Shown here: positions 17,753 through 27,398 of the stretch, in pieces | Layout: each line of letters begins with the position of its first letter | Numbering within the stretch: position 1 is the stretch's first letter | Origin: Dictyobacter vulcani | GTDB taxonomy: Bacteria > Chloroflexota > Ktedonobacteria > Ktedonobacterales > Ktedonobacteraceae | Assembly (NCBI RefSeq): GCF_008974265.1 | Contig: NZ_BKZW01000001.1 | Span: 3,844,001-3,908,000, forward strand | Reading direction: 5' to 3' | DNA length: 64,000 bases | Notes under the pieces: model-generated | The model's input: only the letters and a program-made list of their open reading frames with translations | Database searches by the model: none | What the model was told of the DNA's origin: nothing | Program-made: the position numbers and the translations under genes

Positions 17753-18653
17753 TCACCTTCTCTCGAAGTAAAAATCATAGCTGCCTATGGTGAATTGGTC
17801 ACCATTGCGCAGAATATGTTGGCGCATATGTGGCGTATTATTGATGGTAATTCCATTGGTACTGCCAAGATCATAAATGCCAAATTGTCCATCTGGCTGA
17901 TATTTGATTTGTGCATGATAACGGGAGACGCGCTTATCTTCAACAATGATATCATTACTGAGCTGTCGACCGATATTGACGAGTGGCTTTTCGATGCGAT
18001 AGGTCTGTTGTCCCGCCTGCGGCAAACGGATCGTGAGCCAGGCCTGTGGCATCGCTGGCGCTTGCGGCGTAGGTGGGATAGTTGGTGCGACCCCTGCACC
18101 ACTCTGATGATGCGCACCAGAATGAGCACCACGTGCGTGTTGATTGGGCGAACTGGCAGCATCAATACCAGGCAATGCCTGATTTGGGCGCCAGTTGTGA
18201 GCGTATCTGTGCTAATTGCTCGGCACTCAGAGCCTGTGTTGACATTAAGCCGTCGCCGCTATTACTGCGTGCATCGGCCTGTTCTGTCTCAATGCGCACG
18301 CTGCCCGGGCGCAACGAAGTATCTGAGTGCAGACGAATAATCGGCACCGTCTTCAAGGTATAGTGCCGGCGTCGTGCGAACTCCACCAGATGGTTCTGCC
18401 AGTCCCTGGTAAGAGAGGCCTGGCCGGGTGCCATCTGCTGATGATCATTTATGCTCAGATAGATATCATACACATTTGGCGACAGTCGACGACCCTCACC
18501 CTGTAACATTGTATTATCATCCATCGCACGCTCTAATTTACGGGCTATCTCAATCGGCTCCATCTTTGATGGAAAGAGCCGATTGAAGGGAGCCTCAATC
18601 ATGCGTTGCATAAATGCTTCTAATTTTGCGAATGGGTTCCGGCGAGCGTTCAA
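17753..18653 (-). CDS. fhaA: DUF3662-FHA protein (FhaA-like), apparent frame break
   Basis: The upstream part (MNARRNPFAKLEAFMQRMIE, PIEIARKLERAMDD) is a DUF3662 domain; the downstream part is an FHA domain (VNIGRQLSNDIIVEDKRVSRYH, YDLGSTNGITINN). In FhaA these form one protein. Here the frame changes around 18185-18190, and removing one base in GGCGCCC gives a continuous 299-residue product. It is the only break in the window where a base must be removed. The TTG start overlaps the ribF stop and has GGAGG upstream. A genuine split into two proteins is possible, since the second part has a TTG, but it has no clear ribosome-binding site. Confidence 0.8.
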
Positions 18654-19612
18654 TGGCTCACCCTCCTGCTAGTTAAAATCTGACGTGCCTGTTGCACATC
18701 GATCGAAATTTGATTTTTCAAGGCATCAATTCCTGCGAAACGTTGTTCACCACGAAGATGTTCGATGAATTCAACACGCATGTAGCGGTCATAAAGATCC
18801 ATGTTTACATCCAACAGATGAACTTCTACAAGACGTTCTTTTCCATTAAAAGTAGGACGAATACCAATATTGGTTACACCATTATAGACGGTAGAAGATT
18901 CTTCTAAGTCACGTGTTTCACTGTCATGCACAGTAACCCTTACTGCATATACGCCGTTAGCGGGTAGAAGTTTGTGTTTATCGGGACGAATATTGGCGGT
19001 TGGGAAACCCAGTAGCCTGCCACGCTCGTCTCCGTGAACGACAGTTCCTCCCAAAACGACGGGGTGTCCGAGCAAGGTATTAGCTTCTGCTATCTGCCCC
19101 TCGCTGACCAATGACCTGATACGTGTACTGCTAATGCGCGTCTGGCTATCTTTTTCCAGTGCCAGGGCACGCACCTCGATGCCATGCTGCTGTCCATACT
19201 GTTCTAGAAATGCTACATTTCCCATTCGATTATGACCAAGGCTAAAATCAGAGCCAACGATCAGTCCTCGAATAGCAAAACGTGCGCAGAGATTATCCAT
19301 AAAATCTTCTGCAGATAGTGCAGCTACCTCAGGTGTAAAATGAATGACAATCGAGTCTTCAACCTGGCCATATTTTCTCGCCAGGGCCAACTTCTCTTCT
19401 AGCGTGGTCAGATATAAAACATTTATATCCGGGCGCACAACCATCAGGGTGTGCGGCGCAAAGGTCACCATGACCGGTGTACACTGTAGCGTCTGTGCCA
19501 TCGCGCGTACTTCCTGGAGGAGTCGTTGATGTCCAAGATGGATACCATCGAAGTTTCCAATTGTAATCGCGATAGGAGTCTGCTCTGATAGGGTTGTCTG
19601 GTATTCAGTCAT
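18650..19612 (-). CDS. ribF: Bifunctional riboflavin kinase / FAD synthetase
   Basis: The product phosphorylates riboflavin to FMN and adenylylates FMN to FAD. The N-terminal nucleotidyltransferase domain has AITIGNFDGIHLGHQRLL near residue 15 and VGSDFSLGHNRMG near 120. The C-terminal riboflavin kinase domain has GRLLGFPTANIRP near 202 and a late VEFIEHLRGEQRF. It is about 320 residues. I chose the ATG at 19612, with GAGGACC upstream, over an ORF start 32 codons earlier whose extra residues do not fit the family. It follows truB, as is common, and its stop overlaps the fhaA start, coupling flavin synthesis to the envelope FHA genes. Confidence 0.93.
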   Translation of the reverse strand: MTEYQTTLSEQTPIAITIGNFDGIHLGHQRLLQEVRAMAQTLQCTPVMVTFAPHTLMVVRPDINVLYLTTLEEKLALARKYGQVEDSIVIHFTPEVAALSAEDFMDNLCARFAIRGLIVGSDFSLGHNRMGNVAFLEQYGQQHGIEVRALALEKDSQTRISSTRIRSLVSEGQIAEANTLLGHPVVLGGTVVHGDERGRLLGFPTANIRPDKHKLLPANGVYAVRVTVHDSETRDLEESSTVYNGVTNIGIRPTFNGKERLVEVHLLDVNMDLYDRYMRVEFIEHLRGEQRFAGIDALKNQISIDVQQARQILTSRRVSH

Positions 19613-19735
19613 TTTTGTAGAGGTCCTCTTCCATGGTTTGCCGGTTTGGAAGTGCCTTTTCCTTGTTATTCTCTCGTTTATAGTACCACAGCCGGTGCAT
19701 GCTCGCAATAAAGGTATGATTGTGCAGGACCATGT

Positions 19736-20626
19736 TTAAACAAGAACTTTTTTGGGTTTCCAGAGTTGCTGTTCGGCATCCCAGATGGCGATGGCTAAAA
19801 ATTGTCCGTTAGCGGCATAGACGCGTCCTAATGTGGCCTGTTCGGCGCTAGCAAGATCCGGATAGGCAAAGGCGTTGCCATGTATCACACGCTCCGTGAG
19901 TTGTTGATCCAGGTGGAGTGCTGGATAGCTCTGGAGGGCGAAATCAACCGGGAAGAGATGTTCCGCTAGCTTGCCCTGTTCTTGCTCGCCCGCTAGCTGT
20001 TCCAGGGTAATGCTGCTGTCCAGGACAAAGGGACCACTGCGCGTGCGGATGAGTCCGGTGAGGTAGGCCCCACAACCCAGATACTCGCCCAGATCGTAGG
20101 CTAGCGAGCGAATATAGGTACCCTTGCTACAGGCGACCGCCAGTGTCAGGTGTGGGTTTTCCCAGGCGAGAATTTCCAGGGACTGAATTTCGACTGGCCG
20201 GGATTGCATGACAACTTCTGTACCAGCGCGGGCAAGTTTGTACGCGGGCTGCCCCTGAATTTTGATGGCGGAGTAGCGTGGTGGCATCTGTAACTGTGCA
20301 CCCATAAAGTGTGGCAAGGCAGCAACGACCTGTTCACGCGTTAACTGAGAGGCGTCAGCGGTACGTAGAACCGTGCCTTCTGCATCATAGGTATCGGTAA
20401 CCGTGCCAAAGGTGATCCTGGCCTGATAGGCTTTACCACTCTCGCTGAGGTATTCCGCTACCCGTGTTCCCTGACCAACACAGATAGGAAGGACGCCACT
20501 GGCTTCTGGATCTAGCGTGCCGGTATGACCGACGCGCTTTTGCTTCAGCAGCTTGCGTATCCTGGCAACCACATCATGTGAGGTCATATGCAGATCTTTA
20601 TTGATATTCAGAATTCCGTCCACCAC
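19736..20626 (-). CDS. truB: tRNA pseudouridine55 synthase
   Basis: TruB converts U55 of the tRNA T-loop to pseudouridine. The 296-residue product has GILNINKDLHMTSHDVV at the N-terminus and the catalytic-Asp motif GHTGTLDPEASGVLPICVG near residue 35. YRARITFG-like, YSAIKIQGQPAYKLAR and CSKGTYIRSLAYDLG motifs follow in family order. It lies 18 nt after nrnA, within the rbfA-nrnA-truB-ribF block, a conserved arrangement in Gram-positive and Chloroflexi-type genomes. Confidence 0.95.
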   Translation of the reverse strand: MVDGILNINKDLHMTSHDVVARIRKLLKQKRVGHTGTLDPEASGVLPICVGQGTRVAEYLSESGKAYQARITFGTVTDTYDAEGTVLRTADASQLTREQVVAALPHFMGAQLQMPPRYSAIKIQGQPAYKLARAGTEVVMQSRPVEIQSLEILAWENPHLTLAVACSKGTYIRSLAYDLGEYLGCGAYLTGLIRTRSGPFVLDSSITLEQLAGEQEQGKLAEHLFPVDFALQSYPALHLDQQLTERVIHGNAFAYPDLASAEQATLGRVYAANGQFLAIAIWDAEQQLWKPKKVLV

Positions 20627-20644
20627 GCTTATATTTCTCCGCTC

Positions 20645-21709
20645 TTAAATTTCGGCTTCCAGGATCGCGCCTGCTTGCCGATCCGTCTCGTGCATCTCGC
20701 GCTCAATCTCTGCCAGCACCATGGGGATAGCTACATCCAGTGGTTGATGAATGGTAGCTCCAGCCGCCCGTGGATGTCCGCCACCGCCCAGGCGCATACA
20801 GACGGCCGCCACATTATATGGTTCGCTGCTGCGCAAACTGATGCGCGTCTCAGCTGGATTGCCATAATTTTTAAAGAAGGCCGCCACCTGTACACCCGCG
20901 ATATCGCGCAACATTCCCGATGCATTGGTATCCATATCATCGGTTGCGCCCGTGGCGCGCAGGGTCTCATCAGTCGCGAAGGACCAGATCAGACGGCCAT
21001 TCAGGGTAGTCTGGGCGTTGTTGATAGCCGCGGCTGTAAAGCGCATCTGGGCTAATGGATGGGTGCGAAAAATTGGCTTGACAATTGTTTCTGCTCTGGC
21101 ACCGGCTTCAACCAGCGTTGCTCCAACCATCATCGTGCGGGGTGAGGTACTGGGATATTGGAATGAACCAGTATCGGTAATCAATCCAGTGAGTAAGCAG
21201 ACAGCCGCATCTTTTGAGAGTGTCAGGCCTGCCTGTTGTTGAAATAAGACGAGCAGTTCAGTTGTAGAGGCAGCTAATGGCTCAATAATATTAACCTGAC
21301 CACAGCCGCTACTGCTGATATGATGATCGATATTGATGATTGTCGCCTGGTCCAGAAATGCCTGATGCTGTTCATAGAGCGCGCCATAGCGACTCAACTC
21401 ACCGGCATCCAGCGCAATGACCAGATCAAATTGTTCGTCTCCCAGGGTGGTCTGCAAGGTTTCGACCCCTGGTAGAAAGGAAAATGACTGTGGGACAGGA
21501 TCTGCACAGGCGGGAACACATACTTTGCCATGCTGGCGTAGGATATGGGCGAAGCCCAGGGCAGATCCCAGACAATCCCCATCTGGATGTTCATGAGCGA
21601 GCAACGCAATACGCTCTGCTCGCTCAATTAATGCCATTGCCTGTGTGACTTGCACAGGATTCAATTGTTCTGCCAGGGAATCGGTCCCTGGACAAAAAGA
21701 TGCGTTCAT
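20645..21709 (-). CDS. nrnA: DHH/DHHA1 phosphoesterase (NrnA-like oligoribonuclease / pAp phosphatase)
   Basis: NrnA-type enzymes degrade nano-RNAs or linear dinucleotides and dephosphorylate 3'-phosphoadenosine 5'-phosphate. The 354-residue product carries the metal-binding motifs HEHPDGDCLGSALG near residue 39, LVIALDAGELSRYG near 95, and NIDHHISSSGCG near 126. The DHHA1 domain ends with GGGGHPRAAGATI. The gene overlaps rbfA by 4 nt (ATGA), so it is translationally coupled, and it precedes truB. Exact substrate preference among NrnA-like enzymes cannot be read from sequence. Confidence 0.9.
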   Translation of the reverse strand: MNASFCPGTDSLAEQLNPVQVTQAMALIERAERIALLAHEHPDGDCLGSALGFAHILRQHGKVCVPACADPVPQSFSFLPGVETLQTTLGDEQFDLVIALDAGELSRYGALYEQHQAFLDQATIINIDHHISSSGCGQVNIIEPLAASTTELLVLFQQQAGLTLSKDAAVCLLTGLITDTGSFQYPSTSPRTMMVGATLVEAGARAETIVKPIFRTHPLAQMRFTAAAINNAQTTLNGRLIWSFATDETLRATGATDDMDTNASGMLRDIAGVQVAAFFKNYGNPAETRISLRSSEPYNVAAVCMRLGGGGHPRAAGATIHQPLDVAIPMVLAEIEREMHETDRQAGAILEAEI

Positions 21710-22143
21710 TCCACCTCTTTTATACTGCTTGCTTTCTCTTGCTCTGCGAGATTGGTTGCTTTCTCTTGCTCTTCCAGGCGGGCCGCTCTTTCGCGATCTT
21801 CTTGCTCAACTCTGCTGATCAGGCCCAGGATGCGAGCGCCTTCTTCGATAGAGGTATCAAGTTTAAAAGAAAGGTCTGGCATATAGCGTAAAGTCAGGCG
21901 GGTCGCGAGCTCATGCCGTAAGTACCCACTGGCATTTCTCAGCCCTTTCATGGTTTCGGCCTGCTCTTCAGGCGTGCCCATCACGCTCACAAACACCCTG
22001 GCATGACGCAGATCGCCACTGACCTCGACGCGGGTAATGCTGGCAAAACCCACACGTGGATCTTTGACGCGGGTGCGAATGAGCTCACTCAGGTCAGCCG
22101 TCATCAATTCGCCTAATTTTTCTTGTCGATGACTATTTGGCAT
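21706..22143 (-). CDS. rbfA: Ribosome-binding factor A
   Basis: RbfA is a small KH-fold protein that aids late 30S subunit maturation. The product has the family pattern RQEKLGELMTADLSELI, VKDPRVGFASITRVEVSGDLRHARVFVSV and LRHELATRLTLRYMPDLSF. The C-terminus is extended by an Arg/Glu-rich helix (EQEDRERAARLEEQEKATNL). The ATG at 22143 has GAGGGGAAAG upstream; an earlier TTG overlaps this site. It follows infB after a 72-nt gap containing a hairpin and overlaps nrnA by 4 nt. Confidence 0.92.
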   Translation of the reverse strand: MPNSHRQEKLGELMTADLSELIRTRVKDPRVGFASITRVEVSGDLRHARVFVSVMGTPEEQAETMKGLRNASGYLRHELATRLTLRYMPDLSFKLDTSIEEGARILGLISRVEQEDRERAARLEEQEKATNLAEQEKASSIKEVE

Positions 22144-22166
22144 AGTCTTTCCCCTCAACGGTGCAG

Positions 22167-22199
22167 GCGTGGCCTGCTACAAACATGAGCAGGCCACGT
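22167..22199. other. 12-bp intergenic hairpin between infB and rbfA
   Basis: GCGTGGCCTGCT and AGCAGGCCACGT pair almost perfectly around a 9-nt loop. There is no T run on the minus strand, so it is probably an mRNA-stability or processing structure. Confidence 0.6.
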
Positions 22200-22215
22200 C
22201 ATTCCACCATATATT

Positions 22216-24958
22216 CTATGCTCCAGGTGCAACGCGCTCCTGTGAGTATGTCTCGATGATGTCGCCAACTTCGTAAGCGTTGAAGTCTTCGAGCAGGATA
22301 CCACACTCGTATCCAGTCAATACTTCACGTACATCGTCTTTACCACGACGTAAGGAGGCAACTTTTCCGTCCAGAACTTTCTCTTCTTTACGCATCAGGC
22401 GAACCTGCGAGCCACGAGTGATTCTGCCATCCAGCACACGACAACCTGCGATAACAGTTTTACCTGATTTGAAGGTCTGCATGATTTCAGCATGTCCATC
22501 GATAACTTCGCGGAAGGTTGGTTCCAGCATACCGACAAGCGCGGCCTGAATATCTTCGATCAGCTTATAGATGACGTTGTAGTAGCGGATGTCCACGCCT
22601 TCGCGTTGGGCTTCGCTAGCTGCCGCACCATCTGCTTTGACGTTAAAGCCAATGATGATGGCTTTAGACGCTGCTGCCAGGTGAATATCGGTCTCACTGA
22701 TGTTACCGATACCTTCGCGGATCAAGCGTACCTTCAAGTTCTCCTCACCCAGTTTGGATAGAGAGCCCTTGATGGCTTCCAGTGAACCCTGAACATCACT
22801 CTTAATGACGACGTTCAGCTCTTTGACCTTACCCTCTTGCATCTGCATATACAGGGTATCCAGGCTGACCTGACCCAGCGGTGTGGCTTCGCTCTTACGC
22901 TTCTCGCTCTCGCTCTCGGCCTGCTGTTTGGCTGTGCGCTCATCTGAGGTCACTTCCAGGCGATCACCGGCGTTTGGTACCTCGGGCAAGCCCAGGATAC
23001 TGACTGGTGTGCTTGGTGTGGCTTTCTGGATGCGCTTACCACGGTCGTTGAACATGGCACGCACTTTACCAGAGATCGAGCCAACCACGATATTGTCACC
23101 CATTTTGAGGGTTCCCTGTTGGACCAGAACCGTAGCAGTCGCACCACTATTTTTCTCCAGGCGAGCCTCGATGATGACACCGGTGGCCAGACGATTAGGA
23201 TTGGCCTTGATGTCCTGTACCTCTGAAACCAGCAAGATGTAATCGAGCAGTTCATCGATACCTTCGCCGCGACGAGCAGAGATTGGCACACAGACGGTAT
23301 CGCCGCCGTACTCTTCGATGACGAGCCCGATTTCGGCCAACTGCTGTTTGACGCGATCAGGATTGGCGTTAGCTTTATCGATTTTGTTCAGCGCGATGAT
23401 TATGGGCACTTTAGCCGCACGAGCATGGTCAATGGCTTCACGGGTCTGAGGCATCACGCCGTCATCCGCTGCAATAACGATGATGGCCAGGTGGGTAACC
23501 TGAGCACCACGGGCACGCATGGCGGTAAAGGCTTCGTGACCTGGGGTATCCAGGAAGGTGATTTTCTTCCCATTAACCTCAACCTGATAGGCACCAATAT
23601 GCTGCGTAATACCACCAGCCTCACCGGCGGCTACCTTTGTTTTTCGGATCGTATCCAGCAGGGAGGTTTTACCATGGTCGACGTGACCCATGATAGTGAC
23701 AACCGGTGGAATTGTGACCATGTCATCTTCACCACGCGTGGCCATCATGGCTTCGTTGGCAGAGAGGGGCCGCTCGCCACGGACGGCGGGATTCTCTACG
23801 GCAGCGATTGGGCTGGGCTCGAAACCAAGATCCTGGGCGACCAGCGAGGCTTTGTCATAGTCCACAACCTGGTTAATGCTGGCAAAGATTGCATGCTTAT
23901 TAATCAGATCACGAATAACCTCGATTGGTGTGATACCCAGCATATCGGCCAGATCTTTGACCACAATCTGTGGTGGCAGAGAAATTGGCCCTGTTGGCTT
24001 TTCTTTCACTGGAGCCTGCCGGCGTTCCTGTGTGCGCTGAGCGCTATGTCCGCCTGAGCGTCCACCGCCAGGACGATGATTGCCACCGCCAGGACGATAA
24101 TTGCCACCACCCGGACGTTGTTGGCTACCGCCAGGGCGCTGTGGACCAGCACCTGAGCGCTGCGGACCACCGCCACCAGGACGTGGTGAGCTGCTATCGC
24201 GATTATATTCGCGGCTGCGATCGCGTGAACGATCTCGCTCGGGTGCATGTGGTGCTGGAGTGGTCGCTGCAGTACTATTCATGGCCGGGCGAGGACCCGA
24301 TGGGTTGCCACGATAGGGGGGCGACTGCCACCACCGGCCGGGCGGGAAAATCCACCTTGTCCTGGACCACCAGCGGGGCGAGGTCCTGTTCCAGCAGGAC
24401 GAGGTCCACCTTGTCCTGGACCACCATATGGACGAGGACCTGAGGGTTGATTAGGATTGCGGTTATAACCACCAGGACGTGGTTGTCCACCCTGGTATCC
24501 ACCCTGACCACCACCCTGATATCCGCCCTGACCACCGCCATTATAAGGGCGATTACCCTGATACGGTGTAGATGGGCGAGGTGCCTGATCGCCTTCGCGG
24601 CGTGCAGGGCCGGGCGAGGTGCCTGATCGCCCTCACGGCGTGCGGGAGCAGGACGAGTTGCTGGCTGTTGATCTGTCCCCTCACGGCGTGCGGGAGCAGG
24701 ACGAGCTGCTGGTTGTTGGTCTGTCCCCTCACGGCGTGCGGGAGCAGGACTAGATGTTTGCTGTTGCTCTGTTGCTGGAGCGGCTGCATCGGTTGGCGTT
24801 GCTGTACTACGACGCCGAGGCGCGGGTTTGGTCTCCTGTTCCTGGCTGCCCGTTGCTTGATTTTCTGGTTTTGGGCGGGGGGCAGACCGAGTTTTTGGTG
24901 TGGCTGGTTTAGCTTGAGTCTGCTCGGTGCCCTCTGGAAGCTCTGATATATCTCTCAT
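22216..24958 (-). CDS. infB: Translation initiation factor IF-2 (two apparent frame breaks)
   Basis: IF-2 is the GTPase that places initiator tRNA on the 30S subunit. The C-terminal part is intact: [12 protein letters not shown] (G1), [12 protein letters not shown] (G3), ALNKIDKAN (G4), then domains II-IV. The N-terminal ~290 residues are disordered, rich in Pro/Ala/Arg then Gly/Gln/Arg, with near-identical [12 protein letters not shown] repeats. That part lies in two further frames, with breaks at the GGG 24607-24609 and the G6 run 24316-24321. One extra base at each restores [16 protein letters not shown] and [18 protein letters not shown], giving 914 residues. The ATG at 24958 has AAGGGAG upstream; an internal ATG at 24282 would give a shorter form. 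Confidence 0.9.
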
Positions 24959-25025
24959 GAAGAAGACTCCCTTTCTTATCAGATGATGCGCCACAAGTGG
25001 CGGCGGAATCTCTCTTCACAGCCAT

Positions 25026-25074
25026 AAAAAAGGTCTGTCCCCCGTTCCTTAAAGGAAAACAGGGTGACAGATCC
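25026..25074 (-). terminator. Strong terminator / attenuator in the infB leader
   Basis: On the minus strand GGATCTGTC pairs with GACAGACC, extended by CCC/GGG and TTCC/GGAA, around a short TTTA-type loop and followed directly by TTTTTT. It lies about 67 nt upstream of the infB ATG and downstream of a good promoter at 25180-25207, so it could act as an attenuator rather than only ending the nusA-ylxR transcript. Confidence 0.8.
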
Positions 25075-25179
25075 TCGTTGGTGCAGTGCCAGGCGAAATT
25101 AGTCTGCGCTCTCTGGCGTAGAAACTATGGTTATATAATCATAGCTAATCGCTCCGCAAACATTCGCTTACAGCTGCCC

Positions 25180-25207
25180 TGTATACGAGGGGCTGTGTCT
25201 CTGTCAA
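25180..25207 (-). promoter_or_regulatory. Predicted sigma-70-type promoter for infB
   Basis: On the minus strand there is TTGACA, a 16-nt spacer and TATACA. Transcription from here would give a ~215-nt leader containing the terminator at 25026-25074. The rest of the 24959-25467 gap holds GC-rich palindromic sequence near 25370-25440 and no gene I can see. Confidence 0.55.
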
Positions 25208-25467
25208 GAGTAGAGAAAAAACGAAACATTGTTCAATCCTCATCTAACCCGGAGATCAGATGCCAGTATTGAAAGATCTATCCCCACATCGGAGATAGGA
25301 ACAATATACATACTAAGTCAGTATAGCGTACTGAATAGATCCTTGCAATATCATATCGTGGTAGTTGATAAGCTGCGAAGCAGCGAGGCACGCCAGGAGC
25401 GTTTATGAGCGCTTTTTTGCGCCTGCTGCTTGCTACAAGGATGAGTTTATGTCTGATGTGAGAGCTA

Positions 25468-25848
25468 TTATGCTTTCGTTTCAGATGCGCTCTTACGGTT
25501 TACTGGTACTTTTGGCTTTTTAGCTGTAACTGACGCTGGCTCGTCTTTCGGCAACGTCTCAACGTACTCATCGAGGGCGGCGCGATCTTCTGGCGAAATT
25601 TGTGTCTCGAAGACCTGCTCCAGACGATGTTCCTTGAGTGCCTTTTGCCAGCAAGAAAGCCGGGCGCAGAGATACGCTCCTCTGCCAGACTTCTTGCCAG
25701 TCGCATCGATTAGGACCTGGCCCTCAGGTGTGCGCACCACGCGTAACAGCTCTCGTTTCGATTTATTTTCGCGGCAGGCGATACAAGTGCGCAGCGGAAG
25801 ATGCTTCTGTTTTTTGGGTTGTTTGTTCGCTGTCTTCACCAGACACAC
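25468..25848 (-). CDS. ylxR: YlxR (DUF448) RNA-binding protein
   Basis: The 126-residue product contains the YlxR fold: LRTCIACRENKSKRELLRVV near residue 19, then GRGAYLCARLSCWQKAL near 54. Two conserved cysteines and the GRGAY motif mark the family, which binds RNA and occurs almost always after nusA. A Lys-rich tail follows (AKKPKVPVNRKSASETKA). It starts 8 nt after the nusA stop. The ylxQ (L7Ae-like) gene often found next is missing. Confidence 0.9.
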   Translation of the reverse strand: MCLVKTANKQPKKQKHLPLRTCIACRENKSKRELLRVVRTPEGQVLIDATGKKSGRGAYLCARLSCWQKALKEHRLEQVFETQISPEDRAALDEYVETLPKDEPASVTAKKPKVPVNRKSASETKA

Positions 25849-25856
25849 TCTCCTCC

Positions 25857-27110
25857 CTAATCGCGATCGTATCCATACCCGGAATGGCTATGGCGTCCTC
25901 CTCGTTCTCCGCGGTCGCGGCCACCACGTCGAGAAGAACCATTGTTGTCCCGTTCATGCCTTCCAGATGAACGCTCCGAACGCTCCGAACGCTCACGGCG
26001 TGGGTATGCGTTACTACTGCTTGATGGTTGTTCGGCCAGTTCGCCAACAGGTTCCTCGAACACTTCGCCCTCAGCCGGTTTGGTGACATCCACCCGCCAG
26101 CCGCTTAGCCTGGCTGCCAGACGAGCATTCTGTCCGTCTTTACCAATGGCGAGCGAGAGTTGCTTCTCGTGAACCGTCACTAAGGCTGTATGATCTTCTT
26201 CACGCAATTCAACTTTAAGCGGTTTCACTGGACTCAGTGAGTTCGCGACGAAGGTCGCTGGATCTGGACTCCACTGGATGATATCAATTTTCTCATCATT
26301 GAGTTCACGCACAATATTATTGATACGTGATCCACGTACACCGACGCACGAGCCGATGGGATCAAGTCCTTCCTGGCGCGCTACTACGGCTACTTTGGAG
26401 CGACTGCCTGGCTCACGAGCGATGCCTTTGATTTCGACGGTTCCCTCATAGATTTCAGGAACTTCTGACTCAAACAAGCGGCGTACAAGATCACGATGGG
26501 TCCGTGATACCAGGATCTGGAGCATGCGACCCTGAACCCGACGTACATCATAGACAAAGACACGAACACGCTGGCCGTTACGGAGACGTTCACCCTGGAC
26601 TTCCTCGCTGGGTGGCATGAAACCTTCTACTTTATCTACCTGATCAAGGTCAAAGTCGAGCAGCCAACCACGGATAGGATCTTTATGGGTGAGGGTACCC
26701 AGGCGAATCTCGCCGACCCAGTTCTTAATTTGATCATAGAGGTGTTCATGTTCAGCTTCGCGAATGCGTTGCAGAATCACCTGTTTTGCAGTTTGTGTCG
26801 GAATACGGGCGAAGATGAATGAAGAATCAACATCCACAAATTGTCCAAGCGCTGCATTTGGGATGAGGCGTTGTGCCTCTGCCAGAGAAATCTCTTCGTT
26901 AGCGTCCCGGACCTGGGCAACGACTCTTTTTGAGGCCCAGACATGAACTTCTCCGTTTTTGTCAACTTCGATACGGACATTCTCTCCGCCGCCGAAGCTT
27001 TTACGGTAGGCCGCTAACAGGGCGGTGGCTACGGTTTCCATTACCACTTCGCGGGGTAGTCCCTTTTCGGCAATTAGTTGCGCGATTGCCGCCTGAAATT
27101 CGCTCCTCAT
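25857..27110 (-). CDS. nusA: Transcription termination/antitermination factor NusA
   Basis: NusA binds RNA polymerase and nascent RNA to modulate pausing, termination and antitermination. The 417-residue product has the N-terminal polymerase-binding domain (REVVMETVATALLAAYRKSFGG), an S1 domain around residues 135-215, and two KH domains including DPIGSCVGVRGSRINNIV and LSLAIGKDGQNARLAARLSGW. The C-terminus is a disordered Arg/Ser/Gly tail (RSERSERSSGRHERDNNG) rather than extra acidic repeats. GGGAGG precedes the ATG at good spacing. It heads the nusA-ylxR unit. Unusually, rimP, its normal upstream neighbour, is not here; a DinB gene is. Confidence 0.95.
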   Translation of the reverse strand: MRSEFQAAIAQLIAEKGLPREVVMETVATALLAAYRKSFGGGENVRIEVDKNGEVHVWASKRVVAQVRDANEEISLAEAQRLIPNAALGQFVDVDSSFIFARIPTQTAKQVILQRIREAEHEHLYDQIKNWVGEIRLGTLTHKDPIRGWLLDFDLDQVDKVEGFMPPSEEVQGERLRNGQRVRVFVYDVRRVQGRMLQILVSRTHRDLVRRLFESEVPEIYEGTVEIKGIAREPGSRSKVAVVARQEGLDPIGSCVGVRGSRINNIVRELNDEKIDIIQWSPDPATFVANSLSPVKPLKVELREEDHTALVTVHEKQLSLAIGKDGQNARLAARLSGWRVDVTKPAEGEVFEEPVGELAEQPSSSSNAYPRRERSERSERSSGRHERDNNGSSRRGGRDRGERGGRHSHSGYGYDRD

Positions 27111-27190
27111 AGGCCATGCTCCTCCCGCTGGCGCCCGGTAATCAATACATCATTTTTTCGAGTGCAAAAGAAAAAAGTCTCTGGCATACA

Positions 27191-27215
27191 GAAAAGTGGG
27201 GGGTCCCCACTTTTC
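27191..27215 (-). promoter_or_regulatory. Leader hairpin upstream of nusA
   Basis: GAAAAGTGGGG and CCCCACTTTTC form a perfect 11-bp stem with a 3-nt loop. It lies between the predicted promoter and the ATG, about 20-45 nt into the transcript, and a T6 run follows about 13 nt later on the minus strand. It may be an attenuator or protein-binding site for NusA autoregulation. Confidence 0.6.
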
Positions 27216-27242
27216 TTTACATGTTCACTTAATTCTGTAGCT

Positions 27243-27271
27243 ATTATATCACGGAATTAACCGTATGTAAA
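27243..27271 (-). promoter_or_regulatory. Predicted promoter of nusA operon
   Basis: On the minus strand TTTACA is followed by a 17-nt spacer and a perfect TATAAT. The expected start is near 27236, giving a leader of about 126 nt before nusA. Confidence 0.75.
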
Positions 27272-27398
27272 TGAGATTCTACGCTCCTGACATCCCAGGA
27301 GATATGCACGGACAACTATTATAGCATTCTTGTAAAGAGGGGGAATCTGGCCTCCGGATGCGGTATTTTTTGAACTATATTCTCTAATTTGGATGAAT

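Noticed and set aside
24006..24450. Additional overlapping ORFs around the infB N-terminus.
   Set aside because: They are alternative frames of the low-complexity Gly/Pro/Arg region; the joined IF-2 frame explains them.
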